A stretch of DNA of 20,882 bases, from NCBI GenBank assembly GCA_002345675.1, contig DDWL01000070.1, positions 4,566-25,447 of the forward strand, given 5' to 3'. This stretch comes from Bacteroidales bacterium UBA2287. Its GTDB lineage: Bacteria; Bacteroidota; Bacteroidia; Bacteroidales; Tenuifilaceae. The notes below the pieces were generated by a model. The model saw only the letters and a program-made list of their open reading frames with translations. It was not told the DNA's origin and made no database searches. Below are positions 16,239-20,882 of this stretch, piece by piece. A program made the position numbers and the translations under genes. How positions within the stretch are numbered: position 1 is the first letter of the stretch; every line of letters begins with the position of its first letter.

Positions 16239-16364
16239 TTGCTTTCTATTGGCTGACCTTTAGTCGATTGACAGTAACCATGCTTTATAACACTACAAAT
16301 CATAACCCTTATGTAGTTTAAAAAAGTTTCTTTTGCGCTTTATTTATTCTTTAAAACGTAAAGC

Positions 16365-17114
16365 ATGAACGCTACAATAACGAGCCATCGATCAATTCGA
16401 AAATACAAAACTACACCCATTCACGAAACGGTTCTAAACGAAATACTTGTGGCAGGAACAAGAGCGTCTACTACTGGCAATATGCAAGTTTATAGCATAA
16501 TTGTTACAACCAATCAGGAAATTAAGGATCAACTTGCCCCTTGCCACTTCAATCAGCCTATGGTAAAGCAAGCACCAGTAGTTTTGACATTCTGTGCCGA
16601 TTTTAACCGATTTAACAAGTGGTGCCAACTCCGAAATGCAGTACCTGGTTACGACAATTTTTTATCGTTTTTTACTGCAGCAATCGATGCGCTTTTGGTT
16701 GCCCAAAATGTTTGTATTGCTGCCGAAGATAAGGGCCTTGGGATTTGCTACCTTGGTACAACTACTTACACGGCCGATAAAATTATCGATGTTCTTAAGC
16801 TACCTAAAGGTGTTGTGCCTGTTACTACAGTTGTGTTAGGCTATCCCGACGAAAACCCAGGGCTCACCGATCGCATACCTACTGCTGCAGTTATTCACCG
16901 CGAGGTTTATCAGGATTACTCCGATGGCGATATTGAGCAAACCTACGCAGCAAAGGAGGCTAGCCCACTTACACAAAAACTTCTTGTCGAAAATAAAAAG
17001 GAAACTCTAGCCCAAATTTTTACCGACAATAGGTACACTAAAAAGGATAATGTTGCGTTTTCTAAAGTATTACTCAAGGTGCTTGCCAGCCAAGGGTTTA
17101 TGAATAACGATTAA
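16365..17114 (+). CDS. NfsA/FRP-type flavin nitroreductase
   Basis: A 249-residue FMN-dependent oxidoreductase of the NfsA/flavin reductase P group, expected to reduce nitro compounds, quinones or flavins with NADPH in the cytoplasm. It has the FMN-binding opening TSHRSIRKY, the ASTTGNMQ segment, and the late GLGICYLGTT and VVLGYP motifs that form the rest of the flavin pocket. The C-terminal region is the longer NfsA-like tail rather than the short NfsB form. The natural substrate is unknown. The gene stops 17 bases before the outer-membrane protein gene; the two may be co-transcribed, though a link in function is not evident. Confidence 0.9.
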   Translation: MNATITSHRSIRKYKTTPIHETVLNEILVAGTRASTTGNMQVYSIIVTTNQEIKDQLAPCHFNQPMVKQAPVVLTFCADFNRFNKWCQLRNAVPGYDNFLSFFTAAIDALLVAQNVCIAAEDKGLGICYLGTTTYTADKIIDVLKLPKGVVPVTTVVLGYPDENPGLTDRIPTAAVIHREVYQDYSDGDIEQTYAAKEASPLTQKLLVENKKETLAQIFTDNRYTKKDNVAFSKVLLKVLASQGFMNND

Positions 17115-17131
17115 CTCCTTTAGGTAATAAA

Positions 17132-18889
17132 ATGAAAATTATAGCCACAAAGGCTATTTATAAATTAAATGCAAGGGGTGGCTTCGTAAATGTAGCCACC
17201 TTACTTCTTTTTGCACTTCAAATTTCCCCTTTTTTCAGTTTTTCTCAGCAACGCTCAGCTAATATTACTTTTTCCGATCAATCAAAAGCCCATAAATGTA
17301 GAATTCTTAAGGTTGATTCTCTAAGCATAAACAATTCTTTAGAAAATTGCTTGTTAAAGTATCGTAGTCGCGGATACATAGCTGCTCGTCTCGATTCGGT
17401 TAGTTTCAATTCAACTAACACAAAAGCATGGGGTTTCCTTGGCGCTCGCTTTAGGTGGAATATAACTCCTCCCGATAGCACGTTAGCCTATTGGCTAAAT
17501 GTTTCTGGACAGCCTTACAGTAGTTTTAAAAGTAGACCAGTGAACTCCTTCGAAATTGCTGGAGTTTCCGATAAATTGATATTATCACTCGAAAATAATG
17601 GATACCCATTTGCCAACGTGGCAACAAAAGTACAGCAAGTCGACTCTAATTTACTCGCCATAAACTACGCTTTGCAACAGGGCCCATTTATAGCATGGGA
17701 TACTCTTGTTGTTAAAGGAGACGCAAGGGTTTCGCAGCGCTTTATTGCCAGGTACATTGGTTTTTCAAAATCTAAGGCGTATTCCGAGTCTTTTTTGAAT
17801 CGAATCAACTCCAAAATTGACGAATTACCCTACCTCTCGTCAATTCGAAAAGCCGAAGTCGAATTTCTTTCGAAAACAGCACACCTATACCTTTATATAA
17901 ATAATCGAAAAGCAAACCGATTCTCTGGAATTATTGGCGTTAGCTCCGACAAGGCCTCAAATTCAGGCATTCAACTTACAGGCGATTTGAACCTTATGCT
18001 GTGGAATTCATTTCGAAATGGTGAGTATATTTTTATTAAATGGGCTGGGCTTGGCGAGGGGACACAGCATCTCAATACAGCTTATAGCATTCCATTTATT
18101 GCTGCAAGCAGCATTGGTGCCGAATTCTGCTTTAAAATGCAAAAACAAGACAGCTCATTTCTTAATGTTAACCCTCGTGGGGCATTAACGTTTCAATCCA
18201 ATGGGGGTTTTGTTACATCGCTTGGGGTTGAACTAAAAAAATCGAATGTTTTAACTTCTCAAGTAGTATCGAGTAACCGAAATTTTACAACACTACTTTA
18301 TCAGCTAAAGTTTCAAAAGGGAATTTATTCCGCTAGCGAGTTTCCTCGTTCAGGCATGTTTTTTGGTAGCTCATTTGCTGCTGGAAGGCAGAATTATTCT
18401 CAAACAGGAGTTTCTAAAAGGCGAAGCATTTCAAATGTACAAGGCAAATTTTCTGTAACATTCCCTGTTGCTGCCCAGTTTCTATTAGCCCGAATTGCAA
18501 CCGTGGGGCAGGCAATGTTCGAATTGTCGGGAAGTTCAGAACTCGAGAAGTTTACCGAAAACGAACTTTACCGCATAGGCGGTGCCGAAAACCTGAGGGG
18601 GTTTAATCAGGAATCGATTTTAACCGATAGGTATGCAGTTGCTACTGCCGAATTACACCTTATTGCAAAGCAAGCAGCATCGATTTATATTTTTACCGAT
18701 TTGGCAAATGTTTCCCAAATTTCCAATTTAATAAATCGAAGCACATGGGCTAACGGAGTAGGAGTAGGCACCCTTTTAAATACAGGGAACGGAATTCTGA
18801 ATTTTAGTTTTGCAATGGGTAATGGGTTCGGCCAAGTAATCTCATTTCGCGATTCAAAGGTGCATATTGGGTATGTTGCTGGTTTTTAA
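17132..18889 (+). CDS. Omp85-family outer-membrane protein with POTRA-like region
   Basis: A 585-residue outer-membrane protein. A signal peptide (core VATLLLFALQISPFF, cleavage near residue 39 after FSFSQ) precedes a periplasmic region of about 230 residues with at least one POTRA-like unit (about 185-265: VVKGDARVSQRFIARYIGF onward). A beta-barrel follows with alternating strands and a C-terminal aromatic residue (GYVAGF), as BAM substrates have. The barrel holds LRGF at 488-491, within YRIGGAENLRGFNQESI, which corresponds to the VRGF/Y motif of the Omp85 loop 6. It is shorter than BamA (normally five POTRA domains) and closer in size to TamA or the surface antigen group. What it transports or inserts is unknown. 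Confidence 0.82.
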   Translation: MKIIATKAIYKLNARGGFVNVATLLLFALQISPFFSFSQQRSANITFSDQSKAHKCRILKVDSLSINNSLENCLLKYRSRGYIAARLDSVSFNSTNTKAWGFLGARFRWNITPPDSTLAYWLNVSGQPYSSFKSRPVNSFEIAGVSDKLILSLENNGYPFANVATKVQQVDSNLLAINYALQQGPFIAWDTLVVKGDARVSQRFIARYIGFSKSKAYSESFLNRINSKIDELPYLSSIRKAEVEFLSKTAHLYLYINNRKANRFSGIIGVSSDKASNSGIQLTGDLNLMLWNSFRNGEYIFIKWAGLGEGTQHLNTAYSIPFIAASSIGAEFCFKMQKQDSSFLNVNPRGALTFQSNGGFVTSLGVELKKSNVLTSQVVSSNRNFTTLLYQLKFQKGIYSASEFPRSGMFFGSSFAAGRQNYSQTGVSKRRSISNVQGKFSVTFPVAAQFLLARIATVGQAMFELSGSSELEKFTENELYRIGGAENLRGFNQESILTDRYAVATAELHLIAKQAASIYIFTDLANVSQISNLINRSTWANGVGVGTLLNTGNGILNFSFAMGNGFGQVISFRDSKVHIGYVAGF

Positions 18890-19025
18890 CTTTTTCAAAA
18901 GTTTTACTGCTTGGTTTTAAGTTGCCAAGAAAACAATAATGGTTTAGGTTTTAAACTTTAGTGTACTGTAAAACAGCAATATAAGCACAATTTTAAATAT
19001 TCATTGTAAAAAAAGTGGAATCATA

Positions 19026-19057
19026 TTTGGAAAAAGAAATGTTTAAGTATAATTTTG
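19026..19057 (+). promoter_or_regulatory. Consensus promoter of rpsU
   Basis: TTTG (19026-19029), a 20-base spacer, and TAATTTTG (19050-19057) match the consensus without mismatch. The leader to the rpsU ATG is about 22 bases and has no Shine-Dalgarno sequence. The A/T-rich stretch before it (18890-19025) shows no gene. Confidence 0.85.
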
Positions 19058-19081
19058 CGGCTCATTTAAAAGCAAACCGAC

Positions 19082-19273
19082 ATGATTATTGTACCAATAA
19101 AAGAAGGCGAAAACATTGAAAGGGCGCTTAAAAAATTTAAGCGTAAATTCGAGAAAACTGGCTCAATGAGAGAACTTCGTTCTCGTCAGGCATTTGTTAA
19201 ACCTTCGATTGAGCGTCGCGAAGAGGTTAAAAAAGCCATCTATATTCAAAAACTTCAGCAAAAGGAAGAGTAA
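19082..19273 (+). CDS. rpsU: Small ribosomal subunit protein bS21
   Basis: A 63-residue basic ribosomal protein, matched from MIIVPIKEGENIERALKKFKRKFEKTG to the charged tail. In Bacteroidota, bS21 with bS6 and bS18 is known to form a pocket that holds the 3' tail of 16S rRNA and hides the anti-Shine-Dalgarno sequence; the tyrosine that I recall as part of this pocket, Tyr54, is present here (KKAIYIQK). This fits the general lack of Shine-Dalgarno sequences in the window. Some relatives autoregulate rpsU through a strong Shine-Dalgarno sequence; none is present in front of this copy. A terminator follows 13 bases after the stop, so it can be transcribed alone. Confidence 0.96.
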   Translation: MIIVPIKEGENIERALKKFKRKFEKTGSMRELRSRQAFVKPSIERREEVKKAIYIQKLQQKEE

Positions 19274-19286
19274 TTCTTCTGGATGC

Positions 19287-19313
19287 ATCAGGCAAAAATG
19301 CCTGATTTTTTTT
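19287..19313 (+). terminator. Intrinsic terminator after rpsU
   Basis: A perfect 7-bp stem ATCAGGC/GCCTGAT with a 6-base A-rich loop is followed by eight T residues. It lies between the rpsU stop and the promoter of the recombinase gene. Confidence 0.88.
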
Positions 19314-19341
19314 GGGAAGTTCTCAAAAAAATTGTATTTTG
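19311..19341 (+). promoter_or_regulatory. Predicted promoter of the xer-hpf operon
   Basis: TTTG at 19311-19314, made by the end of the rpsU terminator T-run, is followed by a 20-base spacer and TATTTTG at 19335-19341, one base short of TAnnTTTG. The leader to the recombinase ATG at 19355 would be only about 11 bases. Confidence 0.5.
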
Positions 19342-19354
19342 CATCCACAAGAAT

Positions 19355-20236
19355 ATGCTAAACATCTTCCTAAAATATCTCGAAATAGAAAGAAATTACT
19401 CTGCACGAACCGTTCGCTCGTATGGCGACGATTTGCTGCAGTTCTTTTCTTTTTGTAACTTACCAACCAATGGTAACGAGTGTATTAACGTTCAGCCGCG
19501 TACCGTAAGGGCGTGGCTTGCTCATTTAATCGAGTCGGGATCTTCGGCTCGTACTGTTAATCGTAAACTTTCGTCACTACGTTCGTTTTACCGTTACCTT
19601 GTTGCTCAAGGAACAATTAAAAATAACCCTTTAAAAAAGGTAGTAGCACCAAAGGCAGGTAAACGCCTGCCCGATTTTCTAAAACCCTCCGAAACCGATG
19701 CTTTGCTCGATGGCAACCTTTTTCCAGAAGGTTTTATTGGGATGCGCGATTACATTGTAATATCGCTGTTCTATTTTACAGGGCTCCGTGTTTCAGAACT
19801 GGCAACGCTAACCATAACGAATATCGATTTGGGTAACTCAACCCTTAAAGTATTGGGAAAAGGTTCAAAGGAACGAATAGTCCCAATTCACCCCGAGTTA
19901 AAGTTATCACTAACACACTATCTTTCCGAAAGAGAGAATTTTTTCCCAAACAATTTGCAGCCATGCATAATCCTCAGTAATAATGGAGGAAAGCCCTACT
20001 CGAAAATGCTATACCGTATTGTTAAACAGTACATTTCGTTAGTTAGCACAATCGATAAGCGCAGCCCTCACGTACTAAGGCATACTTTTGCTACACATTT
20101 ATTGAACAAAGGGGCCGACATAAATGCTATTAAAGAGTTGCTTGGCCATGCAAATTTGTCGGCAACACAAATATATACCCATACAAGTTTCGAAAAACTA
20201 AAAAAAACTTACGCTCAGGCGCATCCCCGAGCGTAG
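19355..20236 (+). CDS. xerC: Tyrosine recombinase XerC/XerD
   Basis: A 293-residue tyrosine recombinase that should resolve chromosome dimers at dif with a partner recombinase. The N-terminal SAM-like DNA-binding domain (about 1-85, with YLEIERNYSARTVRSYGDD) precedes the catalytic domain with all six active residues: R145 (TGLRVSEL), K169 (LGKGSKERIV), H239 and R242 (PHVLRHTFATHLL), H265 (LLGHANLSATQIY) and the nucleophile Y274. The ATG at 19355 is chosen because an in-frame ATG at 19283 would run through the rpsU terminator hairpin and add 24 unmatched residues. Context (rpsU before, hpf after) is the conserved chromosomal place of the housekeeping recombinase, so this is not an integrase of a mobile element. 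XerC and XerD cannot be told apart with certainty. Confidence 0.93.
   Translation: MLNIFLKYLEIERNYSARTVRSYGDDLLQFFSFCNLPTNGNECINVQPRTVRAWLAHLIESGSSARTVNRKLSSLRSFYRYLVAQGTIKNNPLKKVVAPKAGKRLPDFLKPSETDALLDGNLFPEGFIGMRDYIVISLFYFTGLRVSELATLTITNIDLGNSTLKVLGKGSKERIVPIHPELKLSLTHYLSERENFFPNNLQPCIILSNNGGKPYSKMLYRIVKQYISLVSTIDKRSPHVLRHTFATHLLNKGADINAIKELLGHANLSATQIYTHTSFEKLKKTYAQAHPRA
20211..20234 (+). other. Small hairpin over the xerC stop
   Basis: ACGCTC (20211-20216) and GAGCGT (20229-20234) can form a 6-bp stem with a 12-base loop over the end of the recombinase gene. No T-run follows, so it is not a terminator; hpf should be reached by read-through from the xerC promoter. It may set the relative mRNA level or be chance. 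Confidence 0.3.
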
Positions 20237-20255
20237 TATTACTAATCCAACAAAT

Positions 20256-20264
20256 AAAAGGAGG
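20256..20264 (+). promoter_or_regulatory. Strong Shine-Dalgarno sequence in front of hpf
   Basis: AAAAGGAGG ends 7 bases before the hpf ATG, the ideal spacing for pairing with CCTCCTT at the 16S rRNA 3' end. No other gene in this window has such a sequence at a proper distance. In this phylum the anti-Shine-Dalgarno sequence is normally hidden, so the presence of a perfect one is unusual and fixes the start at 20272. Confidence 0.88.
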
Positions 20265-20271
20265 ATAAATT

Positions 20272-20571
20272 ATGAACATTAAAATTCAATCGATTAAGTT
20301 CGATGCCGATCAAAAGCTTATCGATTATGTAAACGCTAAGTTGGCAAAGGTTGATAAGTTCTTCGAAGGTATTATTGGCGCCGAAGTATTCCTTAAATTA
20401 GGCAACTCAACCGATCCTGCCAACAAAGTTGTTGAAGTAAAACTCCTAATTCCAGGAAACGACCTATTTGTAGAGCGTGCTGGTAAGAAGTTTGAAGAGG
20501 CTCTCGACGAATGCGTAGAGGTACTAAAACGACAAGTTAATAGGCAAAAAGAGAAAATGAGAGGCATCTAA
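20272..20571 (+). CDS. hpf: Short-form ribosome hibernation promoting factor (HPF/RaiA family)
   Basis: A 99-residue protein that binds the decoding region of the 30S subunit and keeps idle ribosomes in an inactive state. It shows the conserved fold pattern: MNIKIQSIKFDADQKLIDYVNAKL, AEVFLKLGNST, KVVEVKLLIPGNDLFVERAGKKFEEALDECVEVLKRQV with a basic C-terminal end (RQKEKMRG). It lacks the C-terminal dimerization domain of long HPF. The start follows a strong Shine-Dalgarno sequence. It lies 35 bases after xerC, without its own recognisable promoter, and ends in a long-loop terminator before the tRNA operon. With rpsU two genes upstream, two translation-state factors share the locus. Confidence 0.94.
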   Translation: MNIKIQSIKFDADQKLIDYVNAKLAKVDKFFEGIIGAEVFLKLGNSTDPANKVVEVKLLIPGNDLFVERAGKKFEEALDECVEVLKRQVNRQKEKMRGI

Positions 20572-20592
20572 GCTCCACTAATAGTATAAATC

Positions 20593-20659
20593 AACCCTCC
20601 TTACCTCATCTTTTTTAAATTGTAAGTAGTTAACATTGAGGTAAGGAGGGTTTTTTTTT
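20593..20659 (+). terminator. Terminator after hpf with a 28-base loop
   Basis: A perfect 16-bp stem (20593-20608 with 20637-20652) encloses an unusually long 28-base loop, and a T-run reaches 20659. The left arm contains CCTCCTT (20596-20602), an anti-Shine-Dalgarno-like heptamer fully complementary to the AAGGAGG of the hpf Shine-Dalgarno sequence (20258-20264). The right arm repeats AAGGAGG. Confidence 0.88.
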
Positions 20660-20677
20660 GTAAAAATGTCATTTTTT

Positions 20678-20709
20678 TTTGGTGTGGAATAAAAATATTT
20701 ATACATTTG
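20678..20709 (+). promoter_or_regulatory. Consensus promoter of the tRNA operon
   Basis: TTTG (20678-20681), a 20-base spacer, and TACATTTG (20702-20709) match the consensus without mismatch. Transcription would start near 20712, about 50 bases before the first tRNA. Confidence 0.85.
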
Positions 20710-20762
20710 CCATCCGATTTCGAAAGGTAATTCACTCTACAAAATCGACGTTCTAAGCATTT

Positions 20763-20836
20763 GCCGGTGTAGCTCAGTTGGCCAGAGCAGCTGATTTGTA
20801 ATCAGCTGGTCGGGGGTTCGAATCCCTCCACCGGCT
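20763..20836 (+). tRNA. tRNA-Thr (anticodon UGU)
   Basis: A complete cloverleaf of 74 bases: acceptor GCCGGTG/CACCGGC, D arm with GCTC/GAGC, anticodon stem GCTGA/TCAGC around the loop TTTGTAA (anticodon TGT, reading ACA), variable loop TGGTC, and T arm GGGGG/CCCTC with TTCGAAT (one G-T pair). The discriminator base is T, and CCA is not encoded. It is the first gene of the tRNA cluster that in Bacteroidota normally leads into tuf. Confidence 0.97.
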
Positions 20837-20858
20837 CAGTTCTTTTTTTTGTTTTTTA

Positions 20859-20882
20859 GGGGAGATACCAAAGTGGCCAACT
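20859..20882 (+). tRNA. Class II tRNA, 5' part only, probably tRNA-Tyr
   Basis: GGGGAGA then TACCAAAGTGGCCAACT looks like the acceptor strand and D arm of a class II tRNA, cut by the window end 24 bases in. It starts 22 bases after tRNA-Thr. By the conserved order Thr-Tyr-Gly-Thr-tuf in this phylum it should be tRNA-Tyr, but the anticodon is outside the window, and Ser or Leu cannot be excluded from sequence alone. Confidence 0.7.

Noticed and set aside
20211..20234. Terminator between xerC and hpf
   Set aside because: The 6-bp hairpin is not followed by T residues, and hpf has no promoter of its own, so transcription must pass.
19355..20236. Tyrosine recombinase as a sign of an integrated element at the adjacent tRNA genes
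   Set aside because: The protein is the chromosomal Xer type in its conserved rpsU-xer-hpf setting; no direct repeat of the tRNA 3' end and no phage or plasmid genes are present in the window.

Overview
The window is a housekeeping stretch from the chromosome of a member of the Bacteroidota, most likely an anaerobic or fermentative Bacteroidales-type organism. The evidence is the promoter type (TTTG, a 19-20 bp spacer, then TAnnTTTG), near-absence of Shine-Dalgarno sequences, the family-typical proteins (GIN/DUF2807, DUF4199, propeller-type LytS kinase, bS21 with Tyr54), the form of the SRP RNA, and the gene order rpsU-xerC-hpf-tRNA(Thr)-class II tRNA, which in this phylum leads into the tuf/secE/nusG/ribosomal protein region. 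No mobile element, prophage, CRISPR array or obvious foreign island was seen.

Layout. 165-3695 (+) is a full-length pyruvate:ferredoxin (flavodoxin) oxidoreductase, closed by a strong terminator. 3796-8621 (+) holds a very large propeller-type sensor histidine kinase, its LytTR response regulator, yqgF and the peptide deformylase gene; the last three are packed tightly. 8627-9909 (-) is a convergent two-gene unit, a small transaldolase followed by a YciO-type YrdC-fold protein. 10083-10766 (-) is a secreted GIN-domain protein. 10946-12217 (+) carries a membrane-anchored TPR protein and ribH, each ended by a terminator. 12298-14157 (-) is yidC, and 14400-14500 (-) is the SRP RNA gene with a textbook promoter and terminator, so two parts of the membrane-protein insertion pathway lie side by side. 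14600-16102 (+) is a DUF4199 membrane protein plus a polyprenyl-phosphate-type GT2 glycosyltransferase. 16365-18889 (+) is an NfsA-like nitroreductase followed by a small Omp85-family outer-membrane protein. 19082-20571 (+) is rpsU, a tyrosine recombinase (XerC/D) and a short-form hibernation factor gene hpf. 20763 onward is tRNA-Thr(UGU) and the first 24 bases of a class II tRNA cut by the window edge.

The part most worth attention is the translation-control cluster at the right end. bS21 in this phylum is known to hide the anti-Shine-Dalgarno sequence of 16S rRNA. Here rpsU sits two genes upstream of hpf, and hpf is the one gene in the window with a strong, well-placed Shine-Dalgarno sequence. 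The terminator behind hpf has an unusually long 28-nt loop, and one arm carries an anti-Shine-Dalgarno-like heptamer complementary to the hpf Shine-Dalgarno sequence. A second window-wide signal is strong enrichment of the palindrome TCGA, with codon choice before GA-starting codons bent to produce it. The rest of the region is ordinary core genome; I do not see a clearly new multi-gene system.
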